Below are positions 21,376 to 30,924 of a DNA stretch of 64,000 nt, piece by piece. The stretch is from Acanthornis magna (Eukaryota; Chordata; Aves; Passeriformes; Acanthizidae), in assembly GCA_036785705.1 (NCBI GenBank), contig JAWUZG010001057.1, forward strand, positions 124,001-188,000. The letters are read 5' to 3'. The position numbers were made by a program, and so were the translations under genes. The notes under the pieces are model-generated. The model saw nothing but the letters and a program-made list of their open reading frames with translations, made no database searches and had not been told where the DNA came from. Numbering within the stretch: position 1 is the stretch's first letter; each line of letters opens with the position of its first letter.

Positions 21376-23087
21376 GCCGGGCCGTGCCGGGCCAGAGCGA
21401 GCAGCGGCAGCTGGCGGCACAGCGGGAGCGCCGGGCCCGCCGCCCGCGGCAGATGCAGCTTCAGCTGTCGGCGGAGCGGAGCGGCGGCCCCGAGCCCCGG
21501 TCACTCGCAGGACCGCCGCCCGCCTGCCACGGCGGTGTCAAGCTGCCACTCTCGTGCTGCCGCCTGCCACAGCCCCGCGCCCGGGCCAGGGGACGCGGCC
21601 ATCAAGGATGCCGCACTTGCACCGAGCTCGGCACTTCCGGACAGTTCGACTTTCCGACTTTAAGACTTCACTCAAAGCTTTTTTAATTTATTTTTTTTTT
21701 TTAAAGACAGTTCTGCTGCAGTTGGTGCGTGCAGAGCGTGGCTTCGTGTGGCTGCTGAGCGAGGCGGCAGCAGAGGATCCAGAGGGAACCAACTCTCTAA
21801 ATCTCACAGTACATCACTCCGTTAATTGCTCTCAAAAATTTATATTCTGTATGGTGATCAGAATATTTTAGAGAGAGTTTTAGTGTTGGGGGAAACCTGC
21901 CAGAATCTCAGGCGGTGATGCTGATGATCAGTGGCCGCTGCTCAGCTCTGAGACACTTCGTGATGTTAAATTCCTTTCTCTCATCACCAGAACTAAAACT
22001 CTTCGTTGCTCTCGGTACAACATGGCAAAATTCGGGGGTTTATGCTATAATATTTATATAATATTTATTATTTCAGTATACGGAGATTACCCACACTGAT
22101 TTTTCAGCTGCTCATTGCTGCACCAAAGCACCAGCGTGAAATATTTAGGAAAGCCTTGGAATTACAAAACCAGTTTTTGACTTTACCATTTTGCCTCTTT
22201 GTCCTGTAGGAGTTATTCAGGACACTTGAAAACCTCCCAGTGAAGTCTTTTTGACACTGCCCCAGAGGATGGTGAGCACACCCTCAGGCACAAAATGCTA
22301 CACCCATTCCATCCTAAAATATTAAAATGTTTTAAAAATAAAATATGCCCCTTCTCCTTTGTCAGGATAATCTTTAACTGAGTAAATAAATCCACAGAAG
22401 GGAAATAAAGAGAAATCCTGGTCAAGGCAACAAGAAAAAGCTTTGTGATGGGCAAGCTTTAGGTCTGCATTAAAAGGCAACGCCTTTAGATCTTTGGCGT
22501 TCAAGGGACTCTGGTTTTATTTACCCAGGGATCAGTGCTGGGAATCTGGGAATCAGCGGGAATTGGAGCATTGCTTCACTGCTGCTGGGGGTGTCTATAG
22601 AAACAGATAGAAAAGGAAAAAGGGGGAAAAGGGTCATGTGGAATGATGTTCAAAGACCTTCCAGCTCAAGAGGTTCTCATTCTGAGCTTCGCTGCAAATC
22701 CGGGCTGGGGAAATTGTGCTGGGAATGCCCAGCTGGGGTCTGCCACTGGGATCATTTCCTAACCCTGGGTACACCAAGTGAAGCCCTGGAACTCCTTGTA
22801 TTTTGATGCTTAAATAAAAGCTGAGTGATCCAGGTTTTTAAGCCACATTCCCTTTTCCCTCAGCACCACTGGAATTCAATGGTTGGGATCACCAGCACAG
22901 CTCACTCTTATTTAACTGCTGTGCTTTAAACCAACACATCCCCTGGAGCTGGGGCTGAGGAGCATCACCCTCCTCTGCAGATCATATCCCTGACTCCTGT
23001 TGTTTTCCTCCCTGAATATCATCCTGGGAATGCAAGGGGGGTGCTGGTAAAATCACCCAGCACTGATTTTTAGAATTTGTCTGCAGC
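21376..23087. other. Unique DNA: CpG-rich, then AT-rich
   Basis: The first 280 bases are CpG-rich and continue the island around the array. From about 21660 the sequence is AT-rich with poly-T. Open frames running out of the array are not supported as coding. Confidence 0.45.
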
Positions 23088-23597
23088 CAGCTCCAGGATC
23101 TCAGCACAGGAAGGACCTGGAGCTGCTGGAGAGAGTCCATGGAGGCACCAGGATGAGCAGAGGGATGGAGAGCTGTGCTGGGAGGAAAGGCTGCGAGAGT
23201 TGGGATTGTTGAAGCTGGAGAGGAGAAGCTTTGGGCTGAGCTCAGGGTGGCCTTGCAGGGCCTGAAGGAGCCCCAGGAACCATGGAGAGAGACAATTTGC
23301 AAGGGCTGCAGGGACAGGAGGCAGGGAATGGTTGCCAGTGGCAGAGGGCAGGGCTGGATGGGATCTTGGGAATGAGGAATTGTTCCCTGGGAGGGTGGGC
23401 AGGCCCTGGCCCAGGGTGGCCAGAGAAGCTGTGGCTGCCCCTGGATCCCTGGCAGTGTCCAAGGCCAGGCTGGACATTGGGGCTTGGAGCAGCCTGGGAC
23501 AGTGGGAGGTGTCCCTGCCATGGCAGGGGTGGCACTGGGTGGGCTTCAAGCTCCTTCCCATCCCAACTCATTCCATCATTCCACGATTCAATGACTT
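23088..23597 (+). mobile_element. CR1 LINE, group A, long copy
   Basis: One of the longest A copies. It begins near CCAGCTCCAGGATCTCAGC, includes GGAGAGGAGAAGCTTTGGGC and the conserved section GAAGCTGTGGCTGCCCCTGG, and ends CATTCCATCATTCCACGATT. It mirrors the minus-strand copy at 56031-56475 over its whole length. Confidence 0.9.
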
Positions 23598-24899
23598 TTC
23601 TACTGCAAAAGAAAAAATGAGAAGTAAAACCTGTGGGAGCCTCCAAGCACTACTCCTAAATCCCTTCCAACTTTGCCTTGCTGTGCTTCCACCCCAAGAT
23701 GGTTGCATGGACAGCCTGGTGAAATCTTGGGAGAAATGTGCTCTGCCAGAGGGATTTTCCTGCTTTGAGACAGAGCCTTGAGATGTGTGGGTGGTTCACG
23801 CTCCAGTGGTGCCCAGTTCTTCCACTGGGAGCACCTCAGTCAGTGGAGGTGCTGAACCTTGTAGAGGCTCCAAAAGGTGAGATGTCCCCATGTCACAGGC
23901 TGCTGGTGACCCTGGAGATCAGGGCTCACAGGAGCCTTTTCCCTGCTTCCTGCACTGAATTCCCACACAGGGCTTTGGCTTGGGACACCCGGGTGGGTTT
24001 TACCAGAGGGTTGAATTTAGGTTGGAAGGGTTCCAGGAGCTTTCTGCTCCAACCCCTGCTCCAAGCAGGGCCAGCTCTGGGATCAGAGCAAGCTTTGCTC
24101 AGGAAAGGCTGGAAAAACCAGGATGGATCCAGCACAACCACACTGGGGAATGGCTTAACCCAGGGAAAGTGCAGGAGAGGAGCAGTGAGGGGGGTGTGGA
24201 GTGTCCTGGGGTCTGTGGGCAGCGCCTGGAACTGCAGGGAGCAGATCTGGGAAAAGGAGCCTGAAGGAGAAAACTGCATTGCAGCCCACGGGAAATGAAT
24301 TCCCAAAGGAAAAATTGTCTCACCAGTGCTTTAATGTGTGTTTTGGGGGAGAATTCCCTTGTTTCCCAAAATACAGGGTCTCCATGGAGAATCCTGGAGC
24401 AGGGAGCAGGGAAAGCCCTGAGCTCAGGCACGTTGGGGGCTGCTGGTGGAAAGAAATTGAACCCTATGGGTGGAGGTATGTCATGGGATCATGATGAGGG
24501 AGATTTAACTCAGAAATACCCCGTTTTTACAATATTTGTGAATTCTTTAAAGAAACAAGCCTCAGAACACATTCATAGAATATCAGGAAATTTCTTATCA
24601 AGGGATACAGGAAAACTCCTTTACAATCGTGACACTGATGTGCAGTACACAGAAAAACGTCTGAATTTTGCCCTGTTTTTCTTTTTGACATCATTTACTG
24701 TTGCAGCTGATCTGCTTTTCTCTAACACTACTGACTATTTTTTATCTGTTTCTTTATTTGTTTTTTTGAGGACCATTTTTATTTAATATCTGAAATGTCA
24801 TGCCCTTTTAACACCTCCACTCCTCAGGGCAGGGAGCTGCTTTGCCATTGTGAACAAGCTGCGTATTTAGATCTGGAAATCTGGGAATTTCCCCTCAGA
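23598..24899. other. Unique non-coding DNA
   Basis: No gene is supported. The overlapping frames have no recognisable domain. Poly-T and AT-rich sequence lies at 24500-24790. Confidence 0.45.
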
Positions 24900-25230
24900 C
24901 TCCGACATTAAGGAGCACACCCTTTTGGTATGTGCTGGGCTCCGGCAGCAGCAGAGGCAGCGCTGGTTCCCAAACAGCGGCGGTGTCAAGGCCAGCGCCG
25001 CTCGCTTTGTCCCCTCCCCGCGCATCCCTCCGGAGCATCCCCCGTTCCTCCGGCTTTGTCCTGTCCAGCCCCGCCGCTGACGGGGTTCTGCCCTGGGATT
25101 TACTCCGCGGATTAATGAGCTGCAAAACTTCCCATATGCTGGAATCACTGTCCCCGCCGGCCGCGCTGGAGCCGCCGCTCGGGTGCGACACGGAGCGAGT
25201 GACACTGCCAGCCCCGGCACCTGCCGGGAA
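24900..25230. promoter_or_regulatory. CpG-rich flank of the 15-bp array
   Basis: Many CpG dinucleotides occur in non-repetitive sequence such as AACAGCGGCGGTGTCAAGG. With 26106-26420 it encloses the 15-bp minisatellite, so the whole 24.9-26.4 kb block is one GC-rich island. No gene is recognised. Confidence 0.4.
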
Positions 25231-25283
25231 CGCGGCTCTTCCCCGGGAGCACCGATCCCCGTGGGTGCCGAGCTCCGGCACGG
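25231..25283 (+). repeat. Direct repeat flanking the 15-bp array, left
   Basis: CGCGGCTCTTCCCCGGGAGC and the following 33 bases match 26105-26159 with about five differences. The two copies bracket the minisatellite. Confidence 0.8.
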
Positions 25284-26105
25284 CCAGCCCCGGCACGGCC
25301 AGCCCCGGTACCGCCAGCCCCGGTACCGCCAGCCCCGGCACGGCCAGCCCCGGTACGGCCAGCCCCGGTACCGCCAGCTCCGGCACGGCCAGCCCCGGTA
25401 CCGCCAGCCCCGGTACCGCCAGCCCCGGTACCGCCAGCCCCAGCCCCGGTACCCCCAGCCCCGGCACGGCCAGCCCCGGTACCGCCAGCCCCGGTACCGC
25501 CAGCCCCGGTACCGCCAGCCCCGGTACCCCCAGCCCCGGTACCGCCAGCCCCGGTACCGCCAGCCCCGGCACGGCCAGCCCCGGTACCGCCAGCCCCGGT
25601 ACCGCCAGCTCCGGCACGGCCAGCCCCGGTACCGCCAGCCCCGGTACCGCCAGCCCCGGTACCGCCAGCCCCGGCACGGCCAGCCCCGGTACCGCCAGCC
25701 CCGGTACCGCCAGCTCCGGCACGGCCAGCCCCGGTACCGCCAGCCCCGGTACCGCCAGCCCCGGTACCGCCAGCCCCTGTACCCCCAGCTCCGGGCACCG
25801 CCAGCCCCGGTACCGCCAGCCCCGGTACCGCCAGCCCCGGTACCGCCAGCCCCGGCACGGCCAGCCCCGGCACCGCCAGCCCCGGTACGGCCAGCCCCGG
25901 TACCGCCAGCCCCGGTACCGCCAGCCCCGGTACCGCCAGCCCCGGCACGGCCAGCCCCGGTACCGCCAGCCCCGGTACCCCCAGCCCCGGTACCGCCAGC
26001 CCCGGTACCGCCAGCCCCGGTACCGCCAGCCCCGGCACGGCCAGCCCCGGTACCGCCAGCCCCGGTACCCCCAGCCCCGGTACCGCCAGCCCCGGTACCC
26101 CCAGC
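25270..26105. repeat. Minisatellite, 15-bp unit with KpnI sites
   Basis: About 56 units of AGCCCCGGTACCGCC, with GGCACGG, GGTACGG and GGTACCC variants. Most units contain GGTACC. Fifteen is divisible by three and the unit has no stop, so every frame is open; the ORFs of 338-442 codons on both strands are repeats of five-residue peptides. A one-base insertion near 25795 (AGCTCCGGGCACCGCC) moves the frame for the second half. No coding role is inferred. Confidence 0.95.
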
Positions 26106-26159
26106 GCGGCTCTCCCCCGGGAACACCGATCCCCGCGGGGGCCGAGCTCCCGGCACGGC
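26105..26159 (+). repeat. Direct repeat flanking the 15-bp array, right
   Basis: Matches 25231-25283: CGCGGCTCTCCCCCGGGAAC, then CACCGATCCCCGCGGGGGC, then CGAGCTCCCGGCACGGC. Confidence 0.8.
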
Positions 26160-26574
26160 GCTGCCCGGCGCGGGGCCGCTGCCGGATGGCGACAATTAGG
26201 AGCACTTAGTGCGCAGATGAGGCTGCCGAGTGGCAGCTGGTGGGGACGGGGCTCAATTAAGCAGCGCGAGCCCGAGCCGCCGCTAATGAGGCTGGGCCAG
26301 CCCGGCCGCGCGGGGGGCGAGCGACAGTGACAGCGACACGGGAGGGGACGGACACGGCGAGAGGCAGCAACAGGTCCCGCCCGCCAGGATGAGCCTCTCC
26401 AGCGCCGCACGCTCGCACTGAGGGATGGGTTTAAGGCAGGAGAGCTGCGAAGGAGGTGGCAAAAATTGAAGTTTCGGATTTGTTTTCTAGGGACAAATAA
26501 ATGTTATTCCTTGGATAAGTCAGGAGGGGTGAAAAGAGGGGAAATTTAGGTGGGAAATACGGGAGAAATTCTTC
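26160..26574. promoter_or_regulatory. CpG-rich right flank of the array
   Basis: CpG-dense to about 26420, with TAAT motifs (GGCGACAATTAGGAGC, CTCAATTAAGCAGC, CCGCTAATGAGGC). This mix resembles promoters of developmental genes, but no exon or gene is recognised. The sequence then becomes AT-rich. Confidence 0.35.
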
Positions 26575-26725
26575 CCTGTGGACGTTTGGCACAGCATGCT
26601 CAGAGAAGCTGTGGCTGCCCCTGGATCCCTGGCAGTGTCCAAGGCCAGGCTGGACATTGGGGCTTGGAGCAGCCTGGGACAGTGGGAGGTGGCCGGGGTT
26701 GGAACTGGATGATCTTAAAGATCCC
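26575..26725 (+). mobile_element. CR1 LINE, group A, 3' end missing
   Basis: The group A body runs from CAGAGAAGCTGTGGCTGCC to GGATGATCTTAAAGATCCC and stops where the LTR terminus TGTCATGG begins. Its 3' tail is not found on the other side of the LTR at 28386, so the junction is more complex than a simple insertion. Confidence 0.85.
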
Positions 26726-26907
26726 TGTCATGGTTTGAGCGCTGGCCAAACGCCAGGCACCCACCACAGCCGTTCCCTCGCTCTCCCCTACCACAGCTGG
26801 GCAGCGGAGAGGGGGAAAAAATGTGACTGAGGGTTCATGAGTGAGATAAGGACTGGGAGAAAACACTCCAAGGACAAAACAGACTCAATTTAAAGTTACA
26901 AAGTGAA

Positions 26908-26913
26908 TTTATT
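26908..26913 (-). promoter_or_regulatory. Poly(A) signal AATAAA in LTR
   Basis: AATAAA on the minus strand, in the position expected of the R region of the ERVL-type LTR. Confidence 0.5.
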
Positions 26914-27642
26914 ACTAACAGTGACAGAGGAGGGTAATGAGAAGTAAAATAAACCCTTAAAGACACCATTCTTCCCTGCCAACCCCTCCCTTGTTCCCAC
27001 CAGCAGCACAGGGGTACAGGGCGTGGGCGTTTGGGTCAGTTGGTCACCCAAGATCTTCTTCCACTGCTCTGGGAGAGGAGTCCCTCCCCTGCTGCGCTGT
27101 GGGGTCCCTCCCACAGGAGACACTTATCCGTGAACTTCTCCAGAGTGACTCCAACCTCAGCACGTGAGTCCCCCCACGGGCAGACAGTTCTCCCTGAACT
27201 GCCGCAGCGTGGGTCCCTCGTCCACGGGGTGCAGTCCCCAAGGCCAGGCTGCTCCAGCCTGGAAAGGGCCTCCTCTCTCCATGGCTCTCCCACTGGATCT
27301 CAGCCTCCTCCAGGCCTCCACCCGCTCCGGCGTGGGCACCTCCCCACGGGCTGTGGGTGGATCTCTGCATCCCCCGTGGAGCCCATGGGCTCTAGAGGGA
27401 CCACCTGCTTCACCCATGGTCCTCACCACGGCCTGCAGAGGAATTTTGGCTCTGCTGACTGGAGCACCTCCTCCCCCTCCTTCTCCACTGCCCTTGGTGT
27501 CTCCACATTGTTCCCTCACATGTTCTCACTTCCTCCTCTTCTCTGGCTGGAAAAGAACTCTGTGCAGCTTTGCTTTAATTTTCTTCTTAAATCAGAGAGG
27601 CATAACCAACATCTCTAATTGGCCCAGCCTTGGCCAGCAGCA

Positions 27643-28252
27643 TGCAGCATGCTGATCCCTTATCAGCTGGTAAAAATGTGAAGCAGACTTTACAGCAGTA
27701 AAGGCAAAAGGGAATTTGCCTCGGTTTAATATAGAATCCTAGATGCTCAACTCGTCAGAGGTGGAAACGCTGAGAAGCACAAGAGCAGGCCCATAAAATG
27801 TGTACAGAATTTTTATGGACTGCGCAAAAATTGGTCCATGAAGGATATCTACTTAAAAGCATAAGCATTTAAAAGCAAAAGCTTTTAAGCATATCTACTT
27901 AAAATCCCCCAATAAGAAACTTAATAAATGAAGTAATTGTCCCCCTATTCTAATAAGCCCCCCCTAAATGAGACTACAGCCTAGTTTACAAAAACATGTT
28001 CCAGAGAGAAGGCTCCATCCAAGGTTGGAGCCTCTAGTTCTGAGATAGTGTGAGTATTTGTTTTTCTTCGCTTTGCAAGACCCCAAACTAAGCTAAATAT
28101 CAGACTACAAGAGTTATAAACATGTAGGGCTAAAGTACAAGGAGTGTTTGTGCAGGGTACAAGGAGTGTGTATAGAGGGTACCAGGGAAGGGAAAGGGTA
28201 TAAAAATGTATAAAAAGGGTATAAAAAGAAAAGACAAAAATCACCGGTATCA
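27643..28252. mobile_element. Sequence inserted within the LTR
   Basis: About 610 AT-rich bases interrupt the LTR between CTGGCCAAGG-type sequence (27639) and CATATCCATCATCTTC (28253). It begins TGATCCCTTATCAGC and ends CACCGGTATCA, so its ends could be TGAT...ATCA inverted termini of another LTR. It has TATAAAAA repeats (28198-28230) and two GTACAAGGAGTGT units. No clean target-site duplication was found. Confidence 0.45.
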
Positions 28253-28405
28253 CATATCCATCATCTTCAGAGCCATCAGGGACTGGCTCTGCAGGACGTG
28301 GTGAAAGCTTCCAGAAGCTTCTCACAGGAGCCATCTTTGTGGCCCCCCCCCACTACCAAAAACTGGGCCAAGTTAAACAATCACAGGTTGAAATTAATTT
28401 GGAAT

Positions 28406-28790
28406 TCAAAATAGCCTCGTTGGGAGTTGAAAATTGCATCGCGTAGCAAAAAGAGAGTTAATTTGTGATGCAACCAGTTGTAAGGCTAGCTCAGTTCGGC
28501 TCTTAATCTGTCGTGGTGATGACATGTGAGAATCTCCTCTCAGTAGTTGAAAAAAAAGGGCCAAAGTCTCAGTAGTAATTCCCAAAAGAGGCCTAAGCCA
28601 ATTAATTGTCCTCATCGGTTTCTGCAAATCATTCAAAGTTTTTACCTCACTGACAATTTGAATCTTCTGTGGGAGAATTTTTGGTTGCAAGACATGCCAG
28701 CTCAGGTACTTCCGTGGTGGAACTGATTGTATTTTGTTGGCAGCAATGTATAGTCCATATTTATCTAGGGCATGCTTCACCGGTGAAAAA
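28406..28790 (-). pseudogene. pol: Reverse transcriptase fragment (connection/thumb)
   Basis: A frame different from gag encodes about 128 residues resembling the end of the RT palm and the thumb of betaretrovirus/ERVK-type polymerases. Visible landmarks are YGLYIAANKIQ, PPRKYLSWHVLQPK, LNDLQKP and INWLRPLLGI followed by an LLRGD-like segment. The YxDD active-site motif would lie upstream and is deleted together with protease. The open frame begins further up (28909), but residues before about 28790 are gag sequence read out of frame. It ends in a stop at 28406, just before the LTR boundary at 28385. No activity is possible. Confidence 0.8.
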
Positions 28791-28844
28791 CAATCTTGCT
28801 GTCGACATAGCGCTCTGTTCAGAGTGAGGGATCCGGATCCTGTT

Positions 28845-30296
28845 TTATTGAGGGGCACCGGACCTCGCACCCCTCTTGGATCTTCCCAGCTTTGGTAGCT
28901 GATTACCATTTCTGTCGAACTTCGAATGGCATTGATTACTCCAGTGAAACCCCTTCTGGCACCGAGGGCACGGCCTGGACGGGGCGCGGGCAGCCCCCGG
29001 CCCGGACGTTCCTCTTGGGCACTGTCGTCTGACGTGCCCTTCCTGGCCGCAGTTGAAGCACCGAACGGCAGCCACCGCCATCCGGAGCTGCCGAGCGATG
29101 GCAGCGGCCAGCTGCTCCACCTCGTACTCCACGGTGCCCACGCGGGCGCAGGCCTCGATGAGATCGCTCACCGAGGCTGCCGTGCTGCGGATGGGCTCCA
29201 AGAGCCTCCGGCAGTCTGCGTTGGCGTGCTCCACTGCCATGCGCATCAGCAGCAGCTTCACAGCGGTGGGTTCCTTCACCTGCCGGGAGAGCGCCGCACG
29301 GAGCCGATCCACGAAGGCTGTGTACGGCTCCTTTGGTCCTTGGTGGATCGTCGCGAACGATGGCTCCGCTTGCCCTGCCTCGGGGACTCTCTCCAGTGCC
29401 TGCAAAGCCAGGCCTGTTGCCTGCTCGCAGATCTGCTGGCTCGTTTGGGCGTGCGCCACCAAAGTACCAAACTGATCTTCTCCCATCAAATCATTGATGT
29501 CAATTGCTACCTTATTGGCGATATTTTTCAGAGCTTGCAGAATGCACAGCTCTCTGTATTCCGTCACCCATACGGTGTATTGTTCTTCAGTCATAAGAAG
29601 CATAAAAATAAACTTCCAAGCAGTGGGAGGCACTGCATAACGGTTACCAATGCTTTTTATCACGTACATAGTAATCGGTGCCTTTAAACCCTCACTTTTT
29701 GCTGCTTCTCTTAAATCCTCTATGACCTCATAGGATAGTTGTCTGCGTCTGGGAAGTTGTGGGCCCCTGTTTGTGACTTGCAACGCCGGAAGAACCTCCC
29801 TCTGCCCTTCCTCAAGTGCCTTACATCTGCATTCCTCAAGAGAGGAACTGGCTGCAGCCTCAGGTCTGTCCCCGGGAGCTTCTACCTTAGTCATAAGTGA
29901 TGCACACGGAGGAGGGCGAGTTACAGAGCTTTTTCGCTCGGCCTCCTGCAAAATCTGCTCGGAACCCATTTCAGCCGATAACTGAGTGAGCGTAGGCGGC
30001 AAAGCCTGACCAGCCCGCGGAAAAGCATGGAGAGCAGTACAGATAACCCTCCATGTAGCGACATGCTCGGGATCGACATCACCCCCTCCTTCTCGGTGCC
30101 GCTGCAGGCGCTGCCCCACCTTGTGCCACTCGGACAGTGTGTAGGAGCCACCGGCAGGACAGCCCGGGCAGTTGTCCTGGATCCAGAGCAGCAGCCGCGC
30201 AAGCTTCCGGGGCTGAAGCGCAACGCCTTGCGCCCCGGCGATGCGCATTAACAGCTCCTTGTGGCTTTGCTGCGATTTAGGGATGTTCTCCCCCAT
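28845..30296 (-). CDS. gag: Gag polyprotein, intact 483-codon ORF
   Basis: Gag assembles the retroviral particle and packages RNA. The ORF has start and stop with no internal break. Residues 1-95 fit a betaretrovirus-type matrix; 96-180 are a variable linker; about 185-400 are capsid, with the major homology region at 319-338 (QGPKEPYTAFVDRLRAALSR). Nucleocapsid has two zinc knuckles, both C-X2-C-X4-H-X4-C: C413, C416, H421, C426 and C443, C446, H451, C456. The second has the CPRCxKGxHW form common in ERVK/betaretroviral Gag. No PPxY or P(T/S)AP late motif is evident. At 483 residues it is shorter than typical betaretroviral Gag (about 600). It lies about 540 bases downstream of the TATA box at 30839. 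The protease frame that normally follows is deleted. It may be a young insertion or may be kept by selection; the sequence alone cannot say. Confidence 0.9.
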   Translation of the reverse strand: MGENIPKSQQSHKELLMRIAGAQGVALQPRKLARLLLWIQDNCPGCPAGGSYTLSEWHKVGQRLQRHREGGGDVDPEHVATWRVICTALHAFPRAGQALPPTLTQLSAEMGSEQILQEAERKSSVTRPPPCASLMTKVEAPGDRPEAAASSSLEECRCKALEEGQREVLPALQVTNRGPQLPRRRQLSYEVIEDLREAAKSEGLKAPITMYVIKSIGNRYAVPPTAWKFIFMLLMTEEQYTVWVTEYRELCILQALKNIANKVAIDINDLMGEDQFGTLVAHAQTSQQICEQATGLALQALERVPEAGQAEPSFATIHQGPKEPYTAFVDRLRAALSRQVKEPTAVKLLLMRMAVEHANADCRRLLEPIRSTAASVSDLIEACARVGTVEYEVEQLAAAIARQLRMAVAAVRCFNCGQEGHVRRQCPRGTSGPGAARAPSRPCPRCQKGFHWSNQCHSKFDRNGNQLPKLGRSKRGARSGAPQ

Positions 30297-30354
30297 TTCC
30301 CCGCTGGCTTAGCTGACCTGTGGGAAGCAGCGGTGAGCAGCCGGAGCTCCGCGG

Positions 30355-30717
30355 GGATCCTTTCCTTTCCCGGGGACCGATCCTTTCCCGGGGACCGATC
30401 CTTTCTCGGGGACCGATCCTTTCCCAGGGACAGATCCTTTCCCAGGGACCGATCCTTTCTCGGGGACCGATCCTTTCCCAGGGACAGATCCTTTCCCAGG
30501 GACAGATCCTTTCTCGGGGACCGATCCTTTCCCAGGGACAGATCCTTTCCCGAGGACCGATCCTTTCCCAGGGACAGATCCTTTCCCGGGGACAGATCCT
30601 TTCCCAGGGACAGATCCTTTCCCGAGGACCGATCCTTTCTCGGGGACCGATCCTTTCCCAGGGACAGATCCTTTCCCAGGGACAGATCCTTTCCCGAGGA
30701 CCGATCCTTTCCCAGGG
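30355..30717 (-). repeat. 18-bp minisatellite in the gag leader
   Basis: About 20 units of GGACCGATCCTTTCCCAG with GGACAGATCC, TTTCTCGG and TTTCCCGA variants. It lies between the LTR and the gag start, where retroviruses carry packaging signals. Eighteen is divisible by three, so long repeat ORFs appear on both strands; they are not genes. Confidence 0.9.
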
Positions 30718-30838
30718 CTCGCCCCGGGCCACGTCACCGGAGGCGGATCACCGAGCTGTGCCTCAGGTCCCTGCCCGGGTGTATCTGGGCACGGACTCAG
30801 CGAGCGAGTCTGCTTACTGCAAAGATCAAGTCCCCTTT

Positions 30839-30845
30839 TATAAAA
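30839..30845 (-). promoter_or_regulatory. TATA box of the retroviral LTR
   Basis: TTTTTTATAAAAGGGGACTT on the minus strand. It lies just downstream of the tandem array and upstream of gag on the same strand. Start of transcription would be near 30810-30815. Confidence 0.55.
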
Positions 30846-30924
30846 AAGTTGTAAAAATGAGCGAGTTCCGCGTTCCTCTTCCCGCAGCCCCCGCGCCGCC
30901 CCTCCCGCGGAGCTCCCCGGGCTG

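Larger units (their letters stand above)
26726..28385 (-). mobile_element. ERVL-type LTR with internal insertion
   Basis: The outer parts read on the minus strand as an avian ERVL-type LTR: it starts TGTGATTGTTTAACTTGG at 28385, passes GAGAAGCTTCTGGAAGC and CTGGCCAAGGCTGGGCC, has an AATAAA signal at about 26908-26913, and ends CTCAAACCATGACA at 26726. Termini are TGT and ACA. The first section is separated from the rest by about 610 unrelated bases (27643-28252). No ERVL internal sequence adjoins it. It abuts the RT stub at 28406 upstream on the same strand. Family assignment rests on recognition of the sequence. Confidence 0.7.

Noticed and set aside
20497..21871. Long arginine/glycine-rich ORFs
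   Set aside because: They are translations of the GC-rich minisatellite in several frames on both strands.
24867..26410. Collagen- or elastin-like ORFs (GAGGT, VPGLA peptides)
   Set aside because: The elastin-like and glycine-rich peptides come from reading the 15-bp satellite in different frames. No signal peptide, exon structure or unique domain.
30714..30730. Primer-binding site TGGCCCGGGGCGAGCCC
   Set aside because: It starts with TGG but does not clearly match a specific tRNA 3' end, and no CA terminus precedes it.
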